A DNA stretch of 20,700 nt from DATAWZ01 sp036266975 (GCA_036266975.1 DATAWZ010000042.1:1-20700), one strand, 5' to 3'. Shown: positions 5,695-13,167, counted from the first letter of the stretch. Numbers and translations are program-made. The notes: a model not told the origin generated them from the sequence alone.

Positions 5695-6680
5695 CCGCAG
5701 CGGACGCGGCCTACGCCGCGCTGACCGAGACGTGCGGCTGGGGCGACCGCTCCGAGCGCGGCAAGCTGCTGCTCACCGGGGCGGACGCCGCCGAGTTCTT
5801 GACCGGGCAGGTCAGCAACGACATCGTCGGGCTCGAGCCCGGGCACGGCTGCTACGCGGCGCTGCTCACGCCCAAGGGCAAGATGGTCGCCGACCTGCGC
5901 GTGTTGCGCCTCGGCGCTGACGCCGGCCCGGAGGCGGGCGAGGGGGCGGGCCTGTGGCTCGACACCGAGCGAAGTGCCCTGCAGACGCTGTTCGAGACGC
6001 TCTACCGGCATCGGATCGGCCATCGCGTCACGCTGCACAAGCGCACGCTCGAGCGCAGCCTGATCTCGCTGATCGGCCCGCGCGCGCCGGCCGTCGCCGC
6101 CGGGCTCACCGGGCTGGACGCCGAGGAGCTGCCGCGCACCGAGCACGATCACCGGAACGCCGCGATCGGCGGGGTCCGAGCGCTGCTCGTGGCCACCGAC
6201 ACCGGCCTCGACCTGATCGTGGCCAGCGAGGACCACGAGGCGGTCAGGCAGGCGCTCTCCGACGCCGGCGTCAGCGAGGTCGGCGAGGGCGACACCGAGG
6301 TGATCCGTGTCGAGCACGGCCGCCCGCGCTACGGCGTGGACCTCGACGACAGCGTGATCCCCCAGGAGGCCGGGCTCAACGACCGCGCGGTCAGCTTCAC
6401 CAAGGGCTGCTACGTCGGCCAGGAGACCGTCGCGCGGCTCCACTACAGGGGCAAGCCCAACCGGCGGCTGCGGGGGCTGCGCCTCAGCGGTCCCGCGCAG
6501 GGGGGCGAGGAGCTCCACCACGGCGAGAAGGTCGTCGGGCGCCTCACCAGCCCGGTCACCTCCCCGCGACTCGGCCCGCTCGCCCTGGCGCTCGTTCGCC
6601 GCGAGGTCGAGCCCGGCGAGCACGTTCGCGTGGGCGAGGGCGCGCTCAGCGCCGAGGTCGTCGAGCTTCCGTTCGCCTGA
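5685..6680 (+). CDS. ygfZ: YgfZ/GcvT-domain folate-binding protein
   Basis: A 331-residue protein of the YgfZ branch of the GcvT (aminomethyltransferase) fold. In bacteria these proteins bind tetrahydrofolate and support repair or assembly of certain iron-sulfur enzymes and tRNA modification. The diagnostic motif KGCYVGQE is at residues 240-247 with the conserved Cys242. The N-terminal region has FLTGQVSNDI and YAALLTPKGKMVADLRV, the usual folate-domain strands. The C-terminal barrel follows (RLRGLRLSGPAQGG to the end). The ATG at 5685 is the only start before the first conserved strand; upstream ATG and GTG codons are in other frames. The several radical-SAM or Fe-S proteins expected in this organism, including FbiC, give it plausible clients, though that link is inference. 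Confidence 0.88.
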   Translation: MALTAADAAYAALTETCGWGDRSERGKLLLTGADAAEFLTGQVSNDIVGLEPGHGCYAALLTPKGKMVADLRVLRLGADAGPEAGEGAGLWLDTERSALQTLFETLYRHRIGHRVTLHKRTLERSLISLIGPRAPAVAAGLTGLDAEELPRTEHDHRNAAIGGVRALLVATDTGLDLIVASEDHEAVRQALSDAGVSEVGEGDTEVIRVEHGRPRYGVDLDDSVIPQEAGLNDRAVSFTKGCYVGQETVARLHYRGKPNRRLRGLRLSGPAQGGEELHHGEKVVGRLTSPVTSPRLGPLALALVRREVEPGEHVRVGEGALSAEVVELPFA

Positions 6681-6713
6681 TGCTGGGCATCGAGCGCCCG
6701 CCTGCAGTTCGCG

Positions 6714-6739
6714 TACTCGGAGTAGGGTTCGGTTAGGGT
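6714..6739 (+). promoter_or_regulatory. Promoter region with short palindrome and repeated TAGGGT
   Basis: In the 108-bp gap before the lipoprotein gene, the 11-base palindrome TACTC-G-GAGTA (6714-6724) is followed by two copies of TAGGGT at 6723-6728 and 6734-6739. Either copy could be the -10 box. The palindrome overlaps the first copy and could be an operator. The gene itself has a ribosome-binding site, so its mRNA is expected to carry a leader of about 40-50 nt. Confidence 0.35.
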
Positions 6740-6788
6740 GCCAGCCGGCACGAGAGGTCTCCGTTCGAGGGGTGTCAAAGGGAACGCG

Positions 6789-7199
6789 ATGGGGAAGAAG
6801 ACGGCAGCCAAGCTCCTGACCGTCGGTCTCGCCGCGACGGCCGTCGCCGGCTGCGGCTCGGGCTCGCGCTTTCGCAACGACCCTCGCCCGGCCACCGAGA
6901 TCGAGGTCAGCGCAGCGGTGACCGGCAACCAGATCGTCGTGAGCCCTAAGCGCTTCGGCGCCGGGCTCGTGAACGTGATCATCTCCAACAACACCGCGGC
7001 CTCGCAGCAGGTCACGCTGCGCAGCCCGACCTTCAGCCAGCAGACGGGGCCGATCAACCCCGCCGTCGTCACCTCCTTCCAGGCCGATCTGAGCTCCGGT
7101 CGCTATCGGTTGGCCACCAGCAATCCGTCGATCGCCCCGGCGACGATCGTCGTCGGGCCGGCCCGGCCGGCGTCGCAGGATCAGTTGCTCGAGCCGTAG
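6789..7199 (+). CDS. Small secreted lipoprotein, possible beta-sandwich domain
   Basis: A 136-residue protein with a lipoprotein signal peptide: basic MGKKTAAK start, hydrophobic LLTVGLAATA core and lipobox AVAGC, so the Cys near residue 22 would be lipidated and the protein anchored outside the membrane. The mature part is Ser/Thr/Asn-rich with short strands (QIVVSPKRF, LVNVIISNNT, QQVTLRSPTF, GRYRLATSN, TIVVG). This resembles a small cupredoxin-like beta sandwich, but no copper ligand set (His/Cys/Met) is visible, so no metal role is claimed. The ATG at 6789 has an AAGGG ribosome-binding site six bases upstream. The frame is open upstream but would push the signal peptide inside. It is a monocistronic gene. 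Confidence 0.75.
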   Translation: MGKKTAAKLLTVGLAATAVAGCGSGSRFRNDPRPATEIEVSAAVTGNQIVVSPKRFGAGLVNVIISNNTAASQQVTLRSPTFSQQTGPINPAVVTSFQADLSSGRYRLATSNPSIAPATIVVGPARPASQDQLLEP

Positions 7200-7203
7200 T
7201 CAC

Positions 7204-7226
7204 CCGACCGCCCCGGCGCCGGTCGG
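7204..7226 (+). terminator. Hairpin after the lipoprotein gene
   Basis: CCGACCG (7204-7210) pairs with CGGTCGG (7220-7226) across a nine-base loop, beginning four bases after the TAG stop. Placement suits a terminator for the lipoprotein transcript; no T-run follows. Confidence 0.4.
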
Positions 7227-7268
7227 CCCGCGCACGCGAACCTGATGCCGGCCGCGACCGCGTGCCAC

Positions 7269-7303
7269 TAGCATTGCCCTCCGACCGTTGACCGACCGGA
7301 GGT
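7269..7303 (+). promoter_or_regulatory. ccr -10 box and Shine-Dalgarno
   Basis: TAGCAT (7269-7274) is a plausible -10, placing the transcript start near 7281. GGAGGT (7298-7303) lies nine bases before the GTG start at 7313 and is the strongest ribosome-binding site in the window. CCTCCG (7278-7283) is complementary to CGGAGG (7297-7302), which includes that site. Confidence 0.5.
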
Positions 7304-7312
7304 GCCGTACAC

Positions 7313-8563
7313 GTGGCCATTTACCTACATGCCGTCTCCAAGGTGGACGCAGAGCCCGGCGAGCTGCCGCGCACGATGGCGGCATGGGTGATCCGCCAGG
7401 AGCGCGAGGGCCAGCCGGTCGATGCGTTTCAAATCGAGGAGATCGAGGTCCCCGAGCCCGGGGCCTTCGAGGTGATCGTCCGCGTGATGGCGGCGGGCGT
7501 GAACTACAACAACGTCTGGGCGGCCCTGGGCAAGCCCGTGTCGGTGTTCCGCTACCACCCCGAGGACGACCATCACATCGGCGGCTCGGACGCGTCGGGC
7601 ATCGTCTGGAAGGTCGGAGCAGGCGTCACCCGCTGGAAGCCCGGCGACGAGGTCGTCATCCACTGCAACCAGGCCTCCTATGAGGACCCCGAGGTCCACG
7701 GCCTGGACCCGATGGCCGCTCCGTCCCAGAAGATCTGGGGCTATGAGACGAGCTGGGGCTCGTTCGCGCAGTTCACCAAGGTGCAGGCGCAGCAGCTGTT
7801 GCACAAGCCCAAGCACCTGAGCTGGGAGGAGGCCGCCTCCTACTCCCTCGTCTACTTCACCGCCTACCGCATGCTCATGGATCAGTGCCAGCTGCAGGCC
7901 GGCCACAAGGTGCTGATCTGGGGCGCCGCGGGCGGCCTCGGCGTCTTCGCGACCCAGCTGTGCGCGGCGGCCGGCGCGCAGTCGGTCGGCGTCGTCTCCA
8001 GCGTCCAGAAGGGCGCACTCGTCGAGCAGCTCGGCGCCACCGGCTGGATCGACCGCAACGAGTTCACCGGCATGATGCGCCGCGGCGGGGAGACCGCCGA
8101 GGAGGAGAAGGCGCGCTTCGCCGAGTCACGCCGCTTCGACAAGGCGGTCCAGGAGATCATCGGTGAGAAGCCCGACATCGTCTTCGAGCACGTCGGCCAG
8201 GCCACGTTCCCGACCTCGGTGTTCGTGGTCAAGCCGTTCGGCAAGGTCGTCATCTGTGCGGCCACGACCGGCTTCAACCTGGACTTCGACGTGCGCTACC
8301 TGTGGATGCGCCAGAAGCAGATCATCGGCTCGCACTTCGCCAACGCGTGGGAGTGCAACAAGGCCAACGAGCTCATCGAGCAGGGTCTGATTCGTCCGGT
8401 ACTCTGGAAGACGATGGGCTTCGACGGCGTCGCGCAGGCCCACCAGCTCATGCTCGAGAACAAGCACCTCGGAAAGATCGCGATCCTCGTCGGCGCCACC
8501 GAGGTCGGCCAGGGTCGCACCGCCGAGGGCCCGGCAGCGATTTACGCGGAGGTGGGAGCCTGA
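7313..8563 (+). CDS. ccr: Crotonyl-CoA carboxylase/reductase
   Basis: A 416-residue member of the medium-chain dehydrogenase/reductase superfamily. It uses NADPH and CO2 to turn crotonyl-CoA into (2S)-ethylmalonyl-CoA, the key step of the ethylmalonyl-CoA pathway. The N-terminal substrate domain has NYNNVWAALG (64-73). IWGYET (141-146) carries the Tyr-Glu pair found in Rhodobacter-type enzymes where Kitasatospora-type enzymes have Phe-Glu in the CO2 pocket. The NADPH loop is GAAGGLG (204-210). FEHVGQATFPTSVFVVK and IIGSHFAN (338-344, His341) hold the CO2-pocket histidine. Length is normal for the family. The GTG at 7313 is set by a GGAGGT site nine bases upstream. Its stop overlaps the next gene (TGATG), and the partner mutase ecm lies 1.6 kb downstream, which favours a catabolic or anaplerotic role over a purely biosynthetic one. 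Confidence 0.96.
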   Translation: MAIYLHAVSKVDAEPGELPRTMAAWVIRQEREGQPVDAFQIEEIEVPEPGAFEVIVRVMAAGVNYNNVWAALGKPVSVFRYHPEDDHHIGGSDASGIVWKVGAGVTRWKPGDEVVIHCNQASYEDPEVHGLDPMAAPSQKIWGYETSWGSFAQFTKVQAQQLLHKPKHLSWEEAASYSLVYFTAYRMLMDQCQLQAGHKVLIWGAAGGLGVFATQLCAAAGAQSVGVVSSVQKGALVEQLGATGWIDRNEFTGMMRRGGETAEEEKARFAESRRFDKAVQEIIGEKPDIVFEHVGQATFPTSVFVVKPFGKVVICAATTGFNLDFDVRYLWMRQKQIIGSHFANAWECNKANELIEQGLIRPVLWKTMGFDGVAQAHQLMLENKHLGKIAILVGATEVGQGRTAEGPAAIYAEVGA

Positions 8564-8943
8564 TGTCAGGCCTGGTGATGGTCCCCTGGTACGCGACCGG
8601 CTTTCGCGGTGACACCATGGAGAAGGACCTCGGCGAGATCAGCCAGTTCGCGATGCGGTACGGCGCCCTGGGCTACCGGGTCATGCGCAACCGCGACGAC
8701 CGCTATCGCTTCCAGCAGATCTTCGAGTTCGACGACCACAACTCCTGGTCGCGCTACTGGGAGGGCCCTGAGATGATCGACTTCCGGGTCCGCCACTCGG
8801 GCATGTACCAGATCCCGATCCTGTACAGCTGGTGGGACCTCACCGCGTCGGCGCAGATCGGTGCCAACGGCGGAAACGGCCCCAATGGCGGGAACGGCCT
8901 GAACGACGCGCCCTCGCCGGCATCCGAGGCGTCGCACGCCTGA
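8563..8943 (+). CDS. Unknown 126-aa protein translationally coupled to ccr
   Basis: I do not recognise the family. The body (residues 1-100) is rich in aromatic and charged residues with alternating strand/helix character: GLVMVPWYATGFRGDTM, a helix EKDLGEISQFAMRYGALGYRVM, a strand RYRFQQIFEFDD, then SWSRYWEGPEMIDFRVRHSGMYQIPILYSWWDL. That order is compatible with a ferredoxin-like alpha/beta-barrel monomer, but no catalytic motif is evident. The tail is low-complexity (IGANGGNGPNGGNGLND) and probably disordered. The ATG shares one base with the ccr TGA and is preceded by GGAGGTGGGA, so the two proteins should be made together. A role alongside Ccr is inferred from this coupling only. It converges on clpS with a palindrome in between. 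Confidence 0.75.
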   Translation: MSGLVMVPWYATGFRGDTMEKDLGEISQFAMRYGALGYRVMRNRDDRYRFQQIFEFDDHNSWSRYWEGPEMIDFRVRHSGMYQIPILYSWWDLTASAQIGANGGNGPNGGNGLNDAPSPASEASHA

Positions 8944-8946
8944 TCC

Positions 8947-8962
8947 GGCGCCCGCGGGCGCC
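8947..8962. terminator. Perfect 16-bp palindrome between convergent genes
   Basis: GGCGCCCGCGGGCGCC is its own reverse complement and fills most of the 27-bp gap between the ccr-linked gene and clpS. As RNA it would form a GGCGCC/GGCGCC stem with a CGCG loop on either strand. It is well placed as a shared bidirectional terminator. No U-tract follows. Confidence 0.5.
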
Positions 8963-8970
8963 GCTGCGGC

Positions 8971-9258
8971 TCAGCCGCGCTCGAGCGGGGCCATCGTCAG
9001 CCCTGCCCCTTTGAGCTGCTCCCAGTAGAGCTCGGCCGCCTCCAGGTCGCCGCTCCATACGAGCGCCAGCCCCTGGCGGTGAATCTGGTTGGCCAGCGCC
9101 ATCCCGCCGTCATAGGTGACGCCCGGGATGAAGCGCGCCAGGGTCCGAGCGACATGGTCGAACGTGTTGTGGTCGTCGTTTCGCACGATCACCCGCCAGT
9201 TGCCCCCGAGCCCGCTCCCAGGACCGCTCGCGCGCGGCAGCTCGACCGTCTGACTCAT
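8971..9258 (-). CDS. clpS: ATP-dependent Clp protease adaptor ClpS
   Basis: A 95-residue protein of normal ClpS length. A flexible Gly/Ser/Pro N-terminal extension (about residues 1-20) precedes the core WRVIVRNDDHNTFDHVARTL, which contains the conserved N-D-D-x-x-T signature that delivers N-degron substrates to the Clp ATPase. The rest follows the family pattern: ALANQIHRQGLALVWSGDLEAAELYWEQLKGAGL, ending in the APLERG tail common in actinobacterial ClpS. The ATG at 9258 lies eight bases after a TATCCT box, predicting a leaderless transcript, so the gene need not depend on the MBL hydrolase gene 42 bp upstream. The clpA or clpC partner is not in this window. Confidence 0.93.
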   Translation of the reverse strand: MSQTVELPRASGPGSGLGGNWRVIVRNDDHNTFDHVARTLARFIPGVTYDGGMALANQIHRQGLALVWSGDLEAAELYWEQLKGAGLTMAPLERG

Positions 9259-9266
9259 CGGTGCCC

Positions 9267-9272
9267 AGGATA
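9267..9272 (-). promoter_or_regulatory. -10 box for clpS (leaderless type)
   Basis: TATCCT on the minus strand ends eight bases before the clpS ATG. There is no Shine-Dalgarno between them. It lies in the 42-bp gap after the MBL hydrolase gene. Confidence 0.5.
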
Positions 9273-9300
9273 GGGACCGGCCGCGGAGCGCGCCAGCGCT

Positions 9301-10122
9301 TCAGAGGTTCTTGCGCAGGTAGCGGACGAGCCCCTGGAAGGACTGGTCGGGAGGCATCGCCAGCGCGTAGGAGGCCTGCATCCGCTCGTCGGCTTGCTCG
9401 GCCACGCGGGCCCGGATCGCCGAGCAGAACTCGCCCTCGGCGAGGGTGCGAGCCATCTCGGTCTCGTCGGCGAGCCGCTCGCGCATGGTGGCCAGCTGTT
9501 GCTCGACGTCATCGAAGGCACCGAAGTGCATCGGCACCACCCGGGTGGGTCGCCAGCCCTCGATGATCGCCAGCGACTCGAGCCACGCGGGGACGTCGAT
9601 GTCCGGCGGCGGGGTCGGGGCGAGGATCACCCCGCTTCCGATCCGCACCCCGGCCGTATCACCGGTGAAGGCCACTCCGGAGGGCTCGTGCAGATAGGAG
9701 ACGTGGTGGGAGGCGTGGCCCGGCGTGTACGCGACGCGGAAGTCGCCGACCTGCTCGCCGCCGGTGAGGATCTTCATGTTCTCGGGCGGCACCGGCACCA
9801 TCTCGCCCCACAGGCGGTCCATGTCATCGCCGTACAGGCGCGCCGCGCTGGCCATCAGCTTCTCCGGATCGGCCATGTGCGGTGCTCCACGTTCGTGGAC
9901 CCAGACCTCGAGGTGCGGCCAGCGACGCACGAGCGCGCCCGAGGCCCCGGCGTGGTCGAGATGGATGTGGGTCAGCAGCAGCGCGCGGGGCTCGATATCG
10001 CCGAGCGCGTCCAGCAGCGCGGGCAGCGTCGCGCCCGGTCCGGGGTCGATGATCACGTCGTCCACGAGCCACGAGCCGAGGACTCGCTCCTGCCCGACGT
10101 GGAAGAGATCGATGAGCCTCAC
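9301..10122 (-). CDS. MBL-fold metallo-hydrolase
   Basis: A 273-residue metallo-beta-lactamase fold hydrolase. The metal-binding motif THIHLDHAG is complete (His52, His54, Asp56, His57). The third histidine is in TPGHASHHVSY, the bridging Asp in AFTGDTAG, and the last histidine in VVPMHFGAFDD. A helical C-terminal part (ATMRERLADETEMARTLAEGEF onward) resembles the extra helical/winged-helix region of lactamase-B-2-like or LACTB2-type proteins. Members hydrolyse thioesters, lactones or RNA, so the substrate cannot be fixed. Its position between ccr and ecm and its divergent promoter with ecm make a CoA-thioester role worth testing. The start is GTG at 10122, eight bases after a TAGGGT box. Confidence 0.85.
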   Translation of the reverse strand: MRLIDLFHVGQERVLGSWLVDDVIIDPGPGATLPALLDALGDIEPRALLLTHIHLDHAGASGALVRRWPHLEVWVHERGAPHMADPEKLMASAARLYGDDMDRLWGEMVPVPPENMKILTGGEQVGDFRVAYTPGHASHHVSYLHEPSGVAFTGDTAGVRIGSGVILAPTPPPDIDVPAWLESLAIIEGWRPTRVVPMHFGAFDDVEQQLATMRERLADETEMARTLAEGEFCSAIRARVAEQADERMQASYALAMPPDQSFQGLVRYLRKNL

Positions 10123-10130
10123 CAGGCAGA

Positions 10131-10140
10131 ACCCTACAAT
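10131..10140. promoter_or_regulatory. Overlapping divergent -10 boxes for the MBL hydrolase and ecm
   Basis: The ten bases ACCCTACAAT contain TACAAT (10135-10140, + strand, seven bases before the ecm ATG) and TAGGGT (minus strand, 10131-10136, eight bases before the MBL GTG). They share two bases, and the two start codons are only 25 bp apart. Both genes would be leaderless, and polymerase bound at one -10 would block the other. Confidence 0.55.
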
Positions 10141-10147
10141 TCACGCC

Positions 10148-12178
10148 ATGAGCAGTGACGGCGCGCCCCCGCATCGCCTGCCCGAGCGCGACCGGCCGTG
10201 GATGATGCGGACGTACGCCGGGCACTCCACGGCCAAGGCCTCCAACGAGCTGTACCGCCGCAATCTGGCCAAGGGCCAGACCGGGCTGTCGGTGGCCTTC
10301 GACCTGCCCACGCAGACCGGCTACGACTCCGACCACGAGCTCTCGCGCGGCGAGGTCGGCAAGGTCGGCGTGCCCGTCGCCCACCGCGGCCACATGGCCA
10401 CGCTGATGGACGGCATCCCGATGGACCAGATGAACACGTCGATGACGATCAACGCGACCGCGGCGTGGCTGCTGGCCCTCTACATCGTCGTGGCCGAGGA
10501 GCAGGGCGTGGCCCCCGAGCAGCTCCAGGGGACCACCCAGAACGACATCATCAAGGAGTTTCTCGCGCGCGGCACCTACGCCTTCCCGCCCGCGCCCTCG
10601 ATGCGGCTGATCGCCGACATGATCGCCTACACGGTCGAGCACGTGCCCAAGTGGAACCCGATCAACGTCTGCTCCTATCACCTGCAGGAGGCGGGCGCCA
10701 CGCCCGTGCAGGAGATCGCCTACGCGATGAGCACCGCGATCGCCGTGCTCGACGCGGTGCGCGAGCGCGTACCCCAGGAGACGATGGGCGCGGTCTTCGG
10801 GCGCATCTCCTTCTTCGTCAACGCCGGCGTGCGCTTCGTGCAGGAGCACGCCAAGCTGCGGGCGATGTCGATTCTGTGGGACGAGCTCGGCCGCGATCGC
10901 TACGACGTAGAGGACGAGCGCCAGCGGCGGTTCCGCTTCGGCGTGCAGGTCAACTCGCTCGGCCTGACCGAGTCCCAGCCCGAGAACAACGTGCAGCGGA
11001 TCGTGCTCGAGGCGCTCGCGGTGACCCTCGGGCGCAACGCCCGGGCCCGCGCGATCCAGCTGCCGGCCTGGAACGAGGCGCTCGGGCTGCCGCGCCCGTG
11101 GGACCAGCAGTGGTCGCTGCGCATCCAGCAGGTGCTCGCCTACGAGACCGACCTGCTCGAGTACCCCGATCTGTTCGAGGGCTCCAAGGTGATGGACGGC
11201 CTGGTCGACGAGCTGCTGGACGGCGCGCGCGCGGAGATGGCGGTCGTCGCCGAGCAGGGCGGCGCCGTCGAGGCCGTTCCCTACATGAAGGCCGCGCTGG
11301 TCGACTCCCACCGCGAGCGCATCCGCCGCATCGAGGCCGGCGAGCAGATCGTCGTCGGCCAGAACCGCTTCACCGAGACCGAGGCGTCGCCGCTGACCGC
11401 CGACGCCGAGGGCGGGATCCTCGTCGTCGACCCCAACGTCGAGCGCGAGGAGATCGAGGCGCTCGAGCGCTGGCGCGCCGAGCGCGACGAGGGAGCCGTC
11501 CGCAGTGCGCTACAGGAGCTCGAGCTCCTCGCACGCGCCGAGGGCAACCTGATGGAGCCCACGCTCGCCGCCGCCCGCGCCGGCGCCACGACCGGCGAAT
11601 GGGCCGCGACGCTGCGCGAGGTCTTCGGCTCCTATCGCGCGCCGACCGGCGTCGGCGAGGCAGCCGGCGCCGGCAGCGACGAGGACCTCGAGGAGTTGCG
11701 CGAGGAGGTCGAGCGGCTCACCGCCCAGCTCGGTCGGCGCCCGAAGATGCTCGTCGGCAAGCCCGGCCTGGACGGGCACTCCAACGGCGCCGAGCAGATC
11801 GCCGTGCGCGCCCGCGACGTCGGGATGGACGTCGTCTATGAAGGGATCCGCCTGACCCCCGACCAGATCGCCGCCTCGGCGCTCCAGGAGGGGGTCCACC
11901 TCATCGGCCTGTCGATCCTCTCGGGCTCGCATCGCGAGCTGATCCCCGCGGTCATGCAGGCGCTGCACGAGCGCGGCGTGGAGACTCCGGTCGTGGTCGG
12001 CGGGATCATCCCCGACCAGGACGTCGCCCCGCTGCTCCAGGCCGGCGTCGCGCGCGTATACACCCCCAAGGACTTCGAGCTCAACCGGATCATGCACGAC
12101 CTCGTCGAGCTGGTGGCGCACCCCGCGGGCGGCAACGGCCACGCGGTCGCGCCCACCCCCGCCCTGCCCTCGGCGTGA
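10148..12178 (+). CDS. ecm: Ethylmalonyl-CoA mutase (MeaA-type, B12-dependent)
   Basis: A 676-residue single-chain acyl-CoA mutase that converts (2R)-ethylmalonyl-CoA to methylsuccinyl-CoA. The TIM-barrel catalytic domain begins with RTYAGHSTAKASNELYRRNL and GQTGLSVAFDLPTQTGYDSDH, the pattern of Ecm/MeaA rather than of typical two-subunit methylmalonyl-CoA mutase. SMTINATAAWLLALY and NVCSYHLQEAGATP follow. A charged, probably coiled segment (EDLEELREEVERLTAQL) links to the C-terminal cobalamin domain. That domain has D542-G-H544-S-N-G547, the DxHxxG motif whose His ligates cobalt, then LSILSGSH and VVVGGIIPDQD. All expected catalytic landmarks are present. The ATG at 10148 has TACAAT seven bases upstream. 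The TGA overlaps the meaB GTG by four bases. Confidence 0.95.
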   Translation: MSSDGAPPHRLPERDRPWMMRTYAGHSTAKASNELYRRNLAKGQTGLSVAFDLPTQTGYDSDHELSRGEVGKVGVPVAHRGHMATLMDGIPMDQMNTSMTINATAAWLLALYIVVAEEQGVAPEQLQGTTQNDIIKEFLARGTYAFPPAPSMRLIADMIAYTVEHVPKWNPINVCSYHLQEAGATPVQEIAYAMSTAIAVLDAVRERVPQETMGAVFGRISFFVNAGVRFVQEHAKLRAMSILWDELGRDRYDVEDERQRRFRFGVQVNSLGLTESQPENNVQRIVLEALAVTLGRNARARAIQLPAWNEALGLPRPWDQQWSLRIQQVLAYETDLLEYPDLFEGSKVMDGLVDELLDGARAEMAVVAEQGGAVEAVPYMKAALVDSHRERIRRIEAGEQIVVGQNRFTETEASPLTADAEGGILVVDPNVEREEIEALERWRAERDEGAVRSALQELELLARAEGNLMEPTLAAARAGATTGEWAATLREVFGSYRAPTGVGEAAGAGSDEDLEELREEVERLTAQLGRRPKMLVGKPGLDGHSNGAEQIAVRARDVGMDVVYEGIRLTPDQIAASALQEGVHLIGLSILSGSHRELIPAVMQALHERGVETPVVVGGIIPDQDVAPLLQAGVARVYTPKDFELNRIMHDLVELVAHPAGGNGHAVAPTPALPSA

Positions 12179-13167
12179 CGACCACCGCCGTGTCCAGCGC
12201 CGCCCTCGGTGCCCGCTTGCGCGAGCGCGATCTCACGGCCGCGCCGGCCGCGCTGAACCTGCTGGAGAGCACCACCCCCGACGCGCGCGAGCAGACCGCG
12301 CAACTGCTCGCCGAGCTCTCGCCGGCCGCGCTCGGCGGCGAGGCGCCCGGCCACGTGGTCGGCGTCACCGGGCCGCCCGGCGTGGGCAAGTCGACGCTGC
12401 TCTCGGCGCTGCTTGCCGCCTGGCGCGGCGCCGAGCGCACGGTCGCGATGCTCGCCGTCGACCCCTCCTCGCGCCGCTCGGGCGGCGCGTTGCTCGGAGA
12501 TCGAGCGCGCGTCGAGTTCGACCCCTCCGACGCGGGGACGTTCATCCGCTCGACGGCGGCCGGCTCGCGGCTCGGGGGCCTGGCCCCCGCGACCCGCAGC
12601 GCCGCGGACGCGCTCGCCGTCGCCTTCGACGTGGTCGTCATAGAGACGGTCGGGGTCGGGCAGGGCGAGACCGACGTCGCCGACGCGGCCGACACGGTCG
12701 CGGTCGTCGTGCAGCCCGGGTCCGGCGACACCCTTCAGTTCCTGAAGTCCGGGATCATGGAGATTCCCGACGTGGTCGTCGTGACCAAGGCCGACCTGGG
12801 AACCCTCGCCCAGCGCACGCTGCGCGACGTACGCGCCTCGCTGCGCTCGCTGGGATCGACGTCGACCCGCGCGCTCGCCGTGTCGGCCGCCCCGCCGCCG
12901 CGCGGGATCGACGAGCTCGTGCGGGCGCTGGACGAGCACCGCGAGGCGATCGACGTGGGCGAGCGCCGCCGGCGAGCCCGGCGGCGCGCCGCGCTGGCCG
13001 ATTTCACGCTCGAGTTCGGCGAGCGCGGCGTGCGCGCGTTGGGCGGCCGCCCGCAGCTCGAGCGCTGGGTCGCCGATCAGGATCCGGCGCTCGACATCGC
13101 CACGCTGGCGATGCGCCTGGGCGAACGCGCGCTGCTCGAGCTCGGCGAGGGAGGGCGGCCGCAGTGA
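12175..13167 (+). CDS. meaB: Methylmalonyl/ethylmalonyl-CoA mutase-associated GTPase MeaB
   Basis: A 330-residue G3E-family GTPase that protects and reloads B12-dependent acyl-CoA mutases. Visible motifs are Walker A GPPGVGKST (66-74), DPSSRRSGGALLGDR (96-110), switch region ETVGVGQGE (157-165) and the base-recognition motif TKAD (204-207, Thr in the usual Asn position, which is tolerated). The C-terminal part is helical and Arg-rich (GERRRRARRRAALADF), the usual dimerisation region. Length is normal. The GTG start is embedded in the ecm stop (GTGA), so mutase and chaperone are made in a coupled way. That pairing supports Ecm as its client, though a separate methylmalonyl-CoA mutase elsewhere could also be served. 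Confidence 0.95.
   Translation: MTTTAVSSAALGARLRERDLTAAPAALNLLESTTPDAREQTAQLLAELSPAALGGEAPGHVVGVTGPPGVGKSTLLSALLAAWRGAERTVAMLAVDPSSRRSGGALLGDRARVEFDPSDAGTFIRSTAAGSRLGGLAPATRSAADALAVAFDVVVIETVGVGQGETDVADAADTVAVVVQPGSGDTLQFLKSGIMEIPDVVVVTKADLGTLAQRTLRDVRASLRSLGSTSTRALAVSAAPPPRGIDELVRALDEHREAIDVGERRRRARRRAALADFTLEFGERGVRALGGRPQLERWVADQDPALDIATLAMRLGERALLELGEGGRPQ

Noticed and set aside
4872..6623. 583-codon minus-strand ORF spanning ygfZ and the receiver-like gene
   Set aside because: Only its last 120 codons look like protein. The remainder is antisense to ygfZ and to the 5240-5602 gene in another frame.
8870..8910. Asn/Gly-rich repeat in the ccr-linked gene considered as a DNA repeat or slippage tract
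   Set aside because: It is an imperfect, short protein low-complexity tail kept in frame, with no array structure at the DNA level.
9824..11311. 495-codon minus-strand ORF opposite ecm
   Set aside because: It is antisense to the well-conserved mutase domain, has typical shadow composition and no motif or plausible start signal.
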